Source of the DNA: Setoptus koraiensis
Lineage: Eukaryota > Arthropoda
DNA: 64,000 bases
Assembly: GCA_048013815.1 (NCBI GenBank)
Contig: CM106586.1
Span: 19,840,001-19,904,000, forward strand
Direction: 5' to 3'
Position 1 is the first letter of the stretch. Each line of letters begins with the position of its first letter. This document shows positions 48,033 through 57,488 of the stretch, one piece after another. A program made the translations under genes and the position numbers. Below the pieces are notes generated by a model, which was not told the origin of the DNA, did no database searches, and worked only from the letters and a program-made list of their open reading frames with translations.

Positions 48033-51000
48033 TCACATCCAGTCGATTTGATCGACAATACTATCTGATTTGTTGCGACGATTCCTTTCTGCGCCAGGCG
48101 CTGCCTCAAAGGTGGACTGATCAATTCTGTTTAGTCCAATGAGATTCTTAATTTCGGAAATAGCAATAATTAATTTGCGTCTATGAAGAAATGGCAAGCC
48201 TAAATCGGCAAGGTCATTCTCTGTAAGATTAAATAAAGTACCTAGATCAATGTCATGCTGACTGAATAATCCAAAATATTGCACCAGTCCAATGCGGCTC
48301 AGAAATTCGGTCAAATTTAAATAAGAGGACAATTCATCATTGCTTCTACTGTTGCCGCTAGTGCTTGTTTGATTGTTGCTGCTGTTTTGATTATTAGTCG
48401 ACTGGGTAGAATTAATAAGCAGTCTGGCATTAAGCCAGCTAGTATCTGGTTGTGATTCGCGACGCGTAACTTCGTCCAACATGTTGCTCTGAGTGAATAA
48501 CGGACCTCGATAAGACGAAAGGCCACCGCGGCCACCACTTACACTCCCGCCGCTTCCGCTGGCCCCACTTCCGCTTCCGCGTGAGTTGATGGAGGAAGAT
48601 GAGCCCTGATCCCAAATGTTGTGACTAATAGTCGATTCGGACATTGATCGAGAGAAACCCTGACCCGCCCAGAGGGGTGTGGGCAGCCTAGGTTTTTCAG
48701 CGCAAGGTTTTGCCATCATGGCCTTGACTGCCTTAAGTCTGAACTCATCATAGTTCAAATGCTGATTGTCTAATCCAGTCTCAGACAGCGACCTGGAGCC
48801 TCCTAAACCTGGCGGCGCTGGAATTAGTCGCTGCTCTATGTTTCGGTTGGTCAGAGTTTGTTGCTGTTGAGACGATGGCTGTTGCTGGAGTTGTTGCGAA
48901 AGCTGTTGTTGTTGCTGGTGATGCTGTTGCTGGTTATGTTGTTGCTGGTGATGATTGTGATAATGATGTTGATTGTTGCTCTGTTGATGAACAATCTGTT
49001 GCTGCTGTTGTTGTTGCTGGGGCTGAGCATCCTGGGGAACAATTAGCCGCTTTTCTATACTCTTTAACATGGGCAACACTGAATCAGGTGCCAATTGTTT
49101 GAGTTGCTGCGCTATTAAAGCTTGAAACACCTTCGGATTTGGCGACTGACTTGGTGTTAACGGGCCTGTTGGTGGATTGGTGGCGCACTGAGGTAAAAGC
49201 ATAGAGGATAATTTGCTACATAATTTAAAAGCATGTTGATCGCAACATGATGGCACTTCGTTATCATCAAGATCCAGTATCTGCTTGCGGACTTCAAACA
49301 ATAGACGCGAGTCTCTTTCTGGTCCGCGCACCACGATGGATTTTGTGTTCTGTCTTTGCTTTGGTTTTATTAAAATAGTAATTTGCTATTGGGGGAACGC
49401 GATGAAATTAAAGATTGTAAGAATCACAGTGCACGAGAGATAAACTAGACACTGAAAGATTATGGACAAAAGATTGTCAAAGAGTGATTTTTGATTTTTT
49501 CAAATGTTGACTTACTCGCATGTGATCCATCAATTGTGTCACTTGAACTGCGTCCACCTCTTGTCCTTCTTTAAGATCAAATATTAAAATAAGAGGCAGA
49601 TGACCTAACAACTCCTGCCAAGCGCAATACACCGATTCAAAATTTGGACCACGTATACTTATAGACGTCTTCCTGTTTGACTGTTGCTGGTAATTGCCAG
49701 GCGATCCTCCAAGAGACGCATTCAAGGATGAGCTAGTATTAGAGTGGCCATAAATAGTTGGTTGTGTTGGTGTAGATCCAAATTGAGATGAGTGTTGTTG
49801 TTGTTGTTGCTGCTGATGTATAGAAATACCATTGTTGTTGTTCAAATCGGTGGTTGAGATAGTGGTGGTAGTGGTGGTGCTATTAATATTATTATTGTTA
49901 ATGGTGCTGTTGTTGTTATTGTTATTATTATTATTAATTGAGCTTGGCAGGCCGCTAGAAGTACCGGGATCTGGCATTGTTATCACGGCGCCTGTTGATT
50001 GCATGATGGCTCTGATGTTGTTGTTTAAGCGACCCATTATAAAAGAGTGATGCTGAACGGCCACATCAACGGTCATCATTAATGGAACATTGATAGAGTT
50101 GGCACTAAATCCTGTCAAATACTCGATAAGGACCGATAAACCTTGTCGTAGTCCGGTGATATGAGATCGAGTACCTCGCACTGCAACGGTTATAATGCCC
50201 GACGAGGCGAAGTAAGAGTTGTTGTTACATTTGGAATCATCATAACGGAATGCAATAGTGATACCATAGTTTTGTTGTATGGCCTGCAATTGTGGCGATT
50301 GGGGATCTAATGTTGGCGGCGAATGTAAGCCATTGTTTAGTGGCAAATCAAATTGTAACGTAATAGGCAACATGTCTCTGATGCGACAACGCGATTGTTC
50401 AACGCCAATGGCCGTGCCAGCTATTGACACCTGATTGGATTTTTCCGCCATATTAGTGCGATTAGAATCAGGAAAGTGTATGTGGCATCCAGTTTCATCC
50501 ATGACACGCTGTATAGAGCGGCCGCCCTTGCCTATAATGTGCGAATGATCAGTGAATGCAACATCCATTTTCAGCGTGACCCTATTGCGTCTAGTGTCCA
50601 ATTGCTCATATATGATCTCTTTTGCCGCGTTGATTGAGTGCGGACTTCCGGTTATGCGAACATGAGGATCCTTTTTTGACTTGGTGCCTGGCTTTAGTTT
50701 TGGCGGCCACATAATTTGAGTGTTGGTGGATTGCATGACTTTTCTAAAAAACGAATCGGCGTCACTTCCGTAGTCCGTATTATCTGCGGTGTGTATTGAT
50801 GGGTCCGTATAGTGTGGATTGTATAGTGTGGATTGTATAGTGTGGTTGGTATTGTGTGGTGGATGGGGGGATGTGGGACATGTATAATAATTGGTGTTAA
50901 CATTGTTTGGCTGAACATTGGCGAGTGCTGACGAACAACAACAAAGAACTGAGAGCGAGCATGTGGCCGGCACACGGCGAGCACGGCGTGTGTCGCGGTG

Positions 51001-51162
51001 TCTTGTAGCGCGGTGTTTATCGTTAGCTGGGGGGGACTTACCGTTGAGCATTTGTTCAAAACGTTTCCTGTCGACCTTGACTCGCTCCTCAACCATCCCA
51101 TTGAGATCCTCGCTGACCATCATGTTGCCGGTGGTGTTGGTGTTGTTGTTCGGGTCGCCCAT
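48033..51162 (-). CDS. BicC: Bicaudal-C, KH- and SAM-domain RNA-binding translational regulator
   Basis: Three exons join in frame: 51162-51042, 50783-49516 and 49385-48033, all GT-AG, giving 913 residues (the fly protein is of similar size). The N terminus (MGDPNNNTN) leads to RVKVDRKRFEQML, as in BICC1. KH1 contains TNTQIMWPPKLKPGTKSKKD. KH2 contains HSHIIGKGGRSIQRVMDETG and HIHFPDSNRTNMAEKSNQVS with an intact GKGG loop. A third KH-like unit has IMGRLNNN instead of GxxG and is interrupted by poly-Asn/Gln. Exon 3 adds a conserved ITILIKPKQ linker, a long Gln-rich region and a C-terminal SAM domain (about 835-900: LNLTEFLSRIGLVQYFGLF, DLADLGLPFLHRRKLI). The family binds mRNAs and recruits deadenylase, and acts in oocyte polarity and in cilia/kidney. 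SAM domains polymerise. Confidence 0.95.
50806..50850. repeat. 14-bp tandem repeat in Bicaudal-C intron 1, 3 copies
   Basis: GTATAGTGTGGATT repeats three times just upstream of the exon 2 acceptor (AG at 50784-50785). On the transcribed strand it makes an A/C-rich tract instead of a pyrimidine tract. Confidence 0.85.
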
Positions 51163-52765
51163 CTTGGTCAACACACTTACCCACAATGCTCTCCGTCGAG
51201 GGTTGTATCTCAATTGGGGTGACTGGGTGTGGGGGGTCTAGTGAGGTTAGTCTGTGTGTGAGTGAGATTGGGTGAGGAAATTGTGTATCAGCCTTGTCGT
51301 CTTCACGGTTGTCACTAAACAGTGTGTTAGGTAATACAGTTACTTTTATATACTTTATCCTCTTTGTGTCTGGCTGTCTGATACCAACACACTCTGTATT
51401 GGACTGTGTTGGTGTCTATTGGAGACTCTCTATATGTATGTATGTGTGTATGTATCGCTCTCACTTGGTGGCGTTAAACTCAATCACACTTTAGATAATC
51501 AGTGGGAGTTTCTCTGAGTCTCTGTCGTGGGCACAGCGATAATTGTGGTCCATTCACCATTCACAAACCAGTATCGTCATTGTTGTCGCTCCTGTAGCTG
51601 CTGCTGCTTGTTAGATGCTCTGTACCTTGGCTAATTGTTTGGATGTGGCTGCAATTAATGTCCCACTCTCATACGCTGTCTCATATGCTGTATTTGTCGC
51701 CTGACGAATTGATAGCCGCCTTGCAATTTGTTTGTCGCCTTTCGATTTGTGTCTGTCGACGGCCTACAATGTCGCTGTTGCGTTGCATTGGTGCTCGGCG
51801 CGTTTTTCGAGTCCTCGCACAACTTGCTGTTGCTGTTGCCGTATCGGTTGTGTGTGTGCACTGGCCAACAATCGATATACGACAATTATTATTGATTATT
51901 GATTATTTCTTACAAGACGGCTTTTATCGGCTAGGCTCGATACCCATTACACGGCCGTTGTATAACAACATATGATCTGATAATAAATAGCAATGCCTAA
52001 CCAGAGCAACATGTGTGTCAACAATGAGCGCTGCACTGGCATATATAATAGGTGCACAGTGCATAAATCTAGTCTAGTTGGCCACTTCTTTCCCCCCCAT
52101 CCCTGTTTAGTGAGTGCACCAAACACTGTGCCTCACTATGCATGGGCCAGCACAAATCCTATTCAAACACTATTCCTCCCCTTTTTCGCCTTTTCGTCTA
52201 CGCGTGGTACGCGTCCGCCTTTGGCCTGACTCGGCAAATTTGCAACAAATTCACTGGCAACTTGTTAGTTGATTTGCCAACGTTTGGCCTATAGGCGTCG
52301 CACTTCGGCTGCTCCAATGTATGTACGATGCACACTGTTTGTGACACACTTCAGCACCCTCTATATGTTGCGCCCAACTACACTTGCTGCAACTTGCTGG
52401 CGTGCGCACAAACGATAGCTCACAAAACACAATTTAATGAATGTTGTGCATAACTGCAATCAATTAGTGCACCCCTATTCGCGCTTCTGACCCATTTAGT
52501 TTGCCCGACTGCTCGCGCACACACTTTTCGCTTCATGCAAAATTCAATATTGTGCAGCACATAAGAAGAGCCTCGATACTGGCAATATTTCACAGTGAAA
52601 TAATATCTCAACAATTATACGTATATATAGTAATAAATTATTATACAGTGCGGCGCTCGTTGCAGTTGCACCTGAACACCTTGAAGTTCAAACTATGCAG
52701 TTCAAGGCCTTAGCAAGGAGACAAAAATATATTAAACAAAAATGTACATTTTGTTTGTATATATT
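51163..52765. other. Upstream region of Bicaudal-C and 3' flank of phosphorylase kinase gamma
   Basis: No coding region is supported. Just upstream of the Bicaudal-C ATG the minus strand reads GTGGGTAAGT, a donor-like site that could belong to a leader intron. A GTAT/ATGT run lies at 51436-51456. Confidence 0.45.
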
Positions 52766-52771
52766 TTTATT
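52766..52771 (-). terminator. Polyadenylation signal of phosphorylase kinase gamma
   Basis: The minus strand reads AATAAA only 2 nt beyond the TAA stop, implying a very short 3' UTR if used. Confidence 0.5.
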
Positions 52772-52773
52772 AT

Positions 52774-53880
52774 TTACATAACATTAGCAAATAAGGCCGC
52801 TCTATTCTGGAGTTCGCCACGCTTGACCCAATGCTGATACACTCTAAATGCGCACCCGTCTATTGCCTTCCTCAGAATCTTTATGTGGTAGGGATTGGCT
52901 CTTATGGCTTCGGGGTATAAGGTTTCTGGTGTAAAACGAAGTCTTCTCACTCTAATGGAGGCTCTTACAACAAGACCTAGCACTTTGAATGCCTTATGAG
53001 CGTCAAATTTTTTCGTTGTAAGGCTACCAATGAAATAACTGTGCTGCAGACATTCCGTGGCCGTGATACGCTCAGATGGTTCAACAGTTAATTGGCGTCT
53101 TATTAAATCTTTTGGTGGTTCCGTTATGGTGTCCCATTCTGGGGAACAAAACTCATATTTTCCCTCCATGATGCTCCTGAGCATTATAAGCTGTTTGCGG
53201 TGCCAAAATGGAGGAAATCCGGCCAATAGTGTGTACATGATAACCCCGCAGGCCCAAATATCGACTGCTTGCTCGTATCCGGGCGCATCATCATACATGG
53301 CTGCTCTAAGCAACTCGGGTGCCAAATAACCGGGCGTTCCGCATAGGTCATACAATCTTTCGTTTGGTCCTAGTGTTTTTGCAAAACCAAAATCGCTAAC
53401 TTTGATATTATAATTGTCATCTAATAGTATATTCTCTGGTTTAAGATCACGATGAACAACATTCTTTGAATGTACATAGGCCACTGCTTCAAACAATTGT
53501 TTCATAATCATGCGCGTCTTCTTTTCTGACAGGGCAACAACACTGGTGAGGTAGTCAAATAATTCGCCGTTTTTACACAATTCAAACACTAAAAATATAT
53601 ATGTGCTAGACTCAAAGACATCATATAATTCTATAATGTAGGGATGTCCGGATACTTGTCTCAAAACGTTTATCTCGCGCCAGGTGGCTTGCCGTATTGT
53701 GCAACCAGTGGAGTCTTCCATGTCGCCTGATACATCTATTATTTTAGCGGCATATTCTCTACCTGTTGCCTTTTCGACGCATCTCCTCACGGTGCTTGAT
53801 ACTCCGCGCCCGAGCACTTCTTTTGGCTCGAAACGGGCATAAAATTCGTGGGCCACATCCTTCCCTGGCAGTTCGTCCAT
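52774..53880 (-). CDS. PhKgamma: Phosphorylase b kinase gamma catalytic subunit
   Basis: The 368-residue frame is a complete Ser/Thr kinase, closest to the gamma subunit of phosphorylase kinase, which phosphorylates glycogen phosphorylase in response to calcium and starts glycogen breakdown. Visible elements: Gly-rich loop GRGVSSTV (24-31), lysine K46 in YAAKII, the family insert DSTGCTIRQATWREINVLRQ, catalytic loop HRDLKPEN (D145), DFG (D163) and CGTPGYLAPELL. The activation segment has acidic D178 where mammalian gamma subunits have Glu, so no activating phosphorylation is expected. The C-terminal part (after about 290) corresponds to the calmodulin-binding regulatory region and is shorter than in vertebrates (387-406 residues in total). 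The gene is intronless here although its neighbours have introns. The start is the ATG giving MDELPGKDVAHEFYARFEPK. Confidence 0.95.
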   Translation of the reverse strand: MDELPGKDVAHEFYARFEPKEVLGRGVSSTVRRCVEKATGREYAAKIIDVSGDMEDSTGCTIRQATWREINVLRQVSGHPYIIELYDVFESSTYIFLVFELCKNGELFDYLTSVVALSEKKTRMIMKQLFEAVAYVHSKNVVHRDLKPENILLDDNYNIKVSDFGFAKTLGPNERLYDLCGTPGYLAPELLRAAMYDDAPGYEQAVDIWACGVIMYTLLAGFPPFWHRKQLIMLRSIMEGKYEFCSPEWDTITEPPKDLIRRQLTVEPSERITATECLQHSYFIGSLTTKKFDAHKAFKVLGLVVRASIRVRRLRFTPETLYPEAIRANPYHIKILRKAIDGCAFRVYQHWVKRGELQNRAALFANVM

Positions 53881-54662
53881 AATGTAATGTTAATGCTATG
53901 TATGTTATGCTTGAAGAGAATGCGTAGTGTATGATAAAAGATAATGTATAATTTAGGGTGATAGAGATATAATTTATAATTAACAATGGCTGGCTAGTTT
54001 CATCTTATATTTATATTGATGATTCTAATAATATCGTGGCCCGTTTGTTTATATTTATTTTTTACTTGTGAATGTCGTGTGCGACCGTTTATATAGTGGC
54101 GCAGAATAGCCAGCCGTTATAAACGTCAAACGCTGTGCGTGCGCACAGCGAACAGCCAACAGCGAGCGGATTAGCATAAACTGTATTTATAATCTGAAGA
54201 GATTATGAAATGTTTAATTCCATTGGCTGACAATGTCAGCGTCATGGGTTAGTTTTGAATGAACTGCAATCAATAAATACAATTGTAAACAAATTATCAA
54301 AGGAGTGGAATGATTTTGAAGCGAGATCGAAGGCGAGATTGGGTACGAGCCGAGAGATTAAGCAGTATGCAAAGAATGGATGTAGTGACGTTTGTTGTGT
54401 ATGAGCGATTATCATTTTGGAAAACATGACCACGGCGCTAGTGTCGTAGGTCTGGCGGGTTCGTGCCGTCGCTAATGAGTCGTGACCAGCGCCTTTGACG
54501 TGATAGTGACAGCATACACAGCTACAGGCTTAATCTGGTAGATTTCCCAATTTTCGTCAGTTGTTTGTTTGTTTTCCACGCTCGATTGGACGCTTGGTGT
54601 CTCAACTTCATGTACTAGGTTTGCACGTGCAGCGTTCGCGTGAAAAGCTTCCCAGAGGCGAC

Positions 54663-54962
54663 CTATCGATGGGCCGCTGCGTAATTGATCGCCAGCAATT
54701 GATGATTGGCAATAATAGACAACAACGATAGCGATTGATAACAGTGGCAAGCGCTGCAGGCGAAACAATTCACCGCGGCAACAGGTGAACAAGGAAGCGA
54801 ATTATCCCCTTCCATTTGCATCTCGATCGACTCGCACTGGTCACACAACAAGCCATAGACAACGAGAACAAGCGAGCTCCAAAGTGAGCTGCTCCTCGGA
54901 GCGTGCAGCTCTAATGACATACGGCGAGATATCATTTTGCGATCATTTTGTGTGTTTGCCAT
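54663..54962 (-). CDS. Doubtful small secreted-type open frame
   Basis: From ATG 54962 a 99-residue frame carries a hydrophobic stretch (SSLWSSLVLVVYGLLCDQC) after about 25 residues, then ordinary sequence and a Cys/Ser-rich end. A second overlapping frame (54472-54792) is also hydrophobic at its beginning but lacks an ATG. A spliced gene using both was considered, but no pair of GT-AG sites kept the frame. It may be chance. Confidence 0.18.
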   Translation of the reverse strand: MANTQNDRKMISRRMSLELHAPRSSSLWSSLVLVVYGLLCDQCESIEMQMEGDNSLPCSPVAAVNCFACSACHCYQSLSLLSIIANHQLLAINYAAAHR

Positions 54963-55507
54963 AATAATTGTGTGTAGACTCAAAAATATCGTTTCGCTTT
55001 GGTGATGTTGATTGTGGTGATGTGATTGTGGTGATGTGATTGCCAATTGTGTTATCACAAATAGTTACGATGACGAGAGAGAGATAATGATACCGGCACA
55101 CTCATATAGCCGAGCGCCACCAAACAGATCACGCCGATATTAGGCCGTCAGCATCCCTCAGCATACAACTTGTACGGTTCAGAAGTGAGCGTTCGATCAA
55201 CAATTGTCAACTTGTTTATACCATCGTTGCACCACCGTATTTTTTTTGTTTTGTTTCAAAGAACTCCTTCGCCGAGAACTTTCCCCATCAACGTCACAGC
55301 CGTATCTCGGCTAGGTGTTCGAGTGTCAACTAATGGTCTTGATGGCAGCAAGCGCGGCGGAGAGAGCGCAAAACAAGACAATAGACACTTTTTGCTGGCT
55401 GGCCGAATTGTTAGCGAACACTTTTTATTACATAAACTCTCCCTGATCTCGAAATACAGCGCTCGCTTCGAGAGTCGCCAGTTTTTTGCACACCTCGCAC
55501 CGACACT

Positions 55508-55646
55508 CAGATACACAGCACCAACAGATTCACAGCACCGATAGATACACAACACCGATAGATGCAGAACACCAATAGATACACAACACCGATAGATGCA
55601 GAACACCAATAGATACACAACACCGATAGATACACAACACAGATAG
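55508..55646. repeat. 17-bp tandem repeat, about 8 copies
   Basis: Copies of GATACACAACACCGATA alternate with GATGCAGAACACCAATA, giving a partly 34-bp higher-order pattern. It lies 260 bp before the ATG of the next gene, so it could be in its promoter or leader. Confidence 0.9.
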
Positions 55647-55910
55647 GGGCAGATCGGCATCACATCGGATTACATAGGAAGTTTAAGCAGATCGTATCGG
55701 TTCCAAACTGACGAGTGAAAGTGACAAGCCAGACGAGCCCTGTACACAGATGATGCCAGCAGAGGATCAGCTGAAGATGCAGCTCGATTTATTTTGAGTC
55801 TAAGTTTGAATCACCCACGAAATAGACCAATCGAAACCAATCAGCCTCAAAATGACCAATCAGCAGCAGCACATTTGTTCGCACCAACGTTATCATCAGA
55901 CGTGATAATA

Positions 55911-57188
55911 ATGCTGCACAATCCACAACTGTCAGTTTATTTGAGGAAACGATTATCTGACGAGCAACAAGTGCACGGTATCAACAGCAGCAGCTTTGTG
56001 AGAACAACATTGAAGAAGCAAGCAGATAAAATCAAGAGAGCGCGAATAGTCGCCGATAGTGGCCTCAACAAATTGCTTCGTTCCTCTCCGTTCGTTTTGC
56101 TCGCCTTTGTGATAATGTTTCTCGTGCAAGGTGTCCAACAGCAGCAAAATGAGCGCCCACAACAGCCCCAAAATCATCGCTGGCTTACCTCACCTTACAG
56201 TGTCGAAAACAGTTTTAACACAACAGATAATATGCACAATTTGCACAATATGCACAGTAGAGATGCCAATCAGAGAATATCTACCACTCATTTGAGTTTT
56301 ATGAGCGCCTCAGCGCCCAGACAAAACAACCACCAAAGTGATGCAGTGCAAATGAACTTGCGCAGGCAAAATCGCCACAATCACGCCAACAATGTCGCCC
56401 TCAATAGGGACAGCGACAACAATAACCCGTCAGCAGAGGCCCGCAGCGGCAACATTGTGGGCTCCAGTGTGACACGGCCGCAAATTGCAACTAGAGCGCG
56501 CCCTCTGGCCGCATACGAGTACTGGCCCGTCGTGTCCGAGGGCGCGCTTAGCGAGCCCGGCAGACAGGAAGCGGCCACCGGGTACCGGGCCACTTTGGGC
56601 AGCATGCTGCACGGGTCGCCCTCCTCGGCTCGGGACGCCCTGTCGCAGCAACTCAGCGAGCTGCAGCAGCAGCAACCGCCCCAGTATCAGCAACAAGCGC
56701 GGCACCAGCAACCGGAAGCCCAGGTGAACAGACTTAGTGAGAAGAATCAACGATCGTCGTCGCATTACAGCTCGTACAAGATTCGCAATTTGCTGCCGAA
56801 ACCGTTGCCCCTGAAGGCGACAACGCCGTCGTCGGACGAGTACGAAGACGACAGCGCCGCCGCCCCGGCCGAGGACAACGGATCAGAGGAAAATAGCGGG
56901 TCCGATCACGACATGACCGGATCTAACGTGCACGAGAGCGCCGCCAGCGCAACGGATAATAACGCCAACGACGACAATGGCGAGACCGAGGCCGACACGA
57001 CGCCCACAAGTGATTTGTCGGACGAACGAACAACAAACGACAACAACGAAGAAACAGCGGATAGCGCCTCAGAGCTGTCCGCTGCCATGCACGGGCCCCA
57101 GTATCCGCCCGGCGACGCGGACAAATTGTACACCGACGGTTTGTTGGTTTATGTGAAAGATTTCAATCAGTTTATAGGGCAACCATGA
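55911..57188 (+). CDS. Single-pass membrane or secreted acidic low-complexity protein; family unknown
   Basis: The first in-frame ATG is at 55911 and gives 425 residues; the frame is open about 115 bp further upstream without an ATG, so an earlier exon is possible. A basic segment (LRKRLSDEQQ, KKQADKIKRARI) leads to one hydrophobic helix (FVLLAFVIMFLVQGV, about residues 58-74), consistent with a signal anchor (type II). After it come Gln/Asn-rich and Ser-rich stretches, a conserved-looking block (YEYWPVVSEGALSEPGRQEA), an acidic Asp/Glu/Asn region, and an ordered-looking end (PQYPPGDADKLYTDGLLVYV). KR and RK pairs could be cleavage sites if it is a precursor. I recognise no family. The gene converges on troponin T. 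Confidence 0.6.
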   Translation: MLHNPQLSVYLRKRLSDEQQVHGINSSSFVRTTLKKQADKIKRARIVADSGLNKLLRSSPFVLLAFVIMFLVQGVQQQQNERPQQPQNHRWLTSPYSVENSFNTTDNMHNLHNMHSRDANQRISTTHLSFMSASAPRQNNHQSDAVQMNLRRQNRHNHANNVALNRDSDNNNPSAEARSGNIVGSSVTRPQIATRARPLAAYEYWPVVSEGALSEPGRQEAATGYRATLGSMLHGSPSSARDALSQQLSELQQQQPPQYQQQARHQQPEAQVNRLSEKNQRSSSHYSSYKIRNLLPKPLPLKATTPSSDEYEDDSAAAPAEDNGSEENSGSDHDMTGSNVHESAASATDNNANDDNGETEADTTPTSDLSDERTTNDNNEETADSASELSAAMHGPQYPPGDADKLYTDGLLVYVKDFNQFIGQP

Positions 57189-57488
57189 TGACCGGCTCGA
57201 TGGTCGTGTCACGCGTTTAATTAGTGTGCTGACAAAACAATGGCCACCATAAACAATATCATTCAATATAATCCGTGTATAAATTGGGGCCCGCTCGCTT
57301 GGTGTTACGTTGCCGTTGGCCCTGTCTTGCTGCTGTAAATTGTACTGTGTCTCTCTTTCTCTCTCGCTGTCCCTCTCTCTCTCTCTCTCTCTCTCTGTCT
57401 CTTTCTCTGTTTTATTTGTTTTGAGTTTTTGAGTAAACGTATTAGTCGATTGCGGTAATTAATTAATTCATCGATGGCTCGTGGCCAA
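57189..57488. other. Convergent 3' flanks with a (CT)n run
   Basis: This 300-bp spacer separates two convergent genes. It holds a (CT)n tract (57372-57397) and the troponin T polyadenylation hexamer at 57411-57416. Confidence 0.6.
57411..57416 (-). terminator. Polyadenylation signal of troponin T
   Basis: The minus strand reads AATAAA about 75 bp after the troponin T stop. Confidence 0.6.

Larger units (their letters stand above)
53881..55910. other. Intergenic region between divergently transcribed genes
   Basis: It should hold the promoters of phosphorylase kinase gamma (leftward) and of the 55911 gene (rightward). A short frame with a hydrophobic start (54663-54962, minus) and a 17-bp minisatellite (55508-55646) are listed separately. 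Nothing else stands out. Confidence 0.45.

Noticed and set aside
51163-51213. Earlier in-frame start for Bicaudal-C (residues MRYNPRRRALWVSVLTK)
   Set aside because: The stretch contains a donor-like GTAAGT, does not resemble the family, and the ATG at 51162 gives a natural N terminus.
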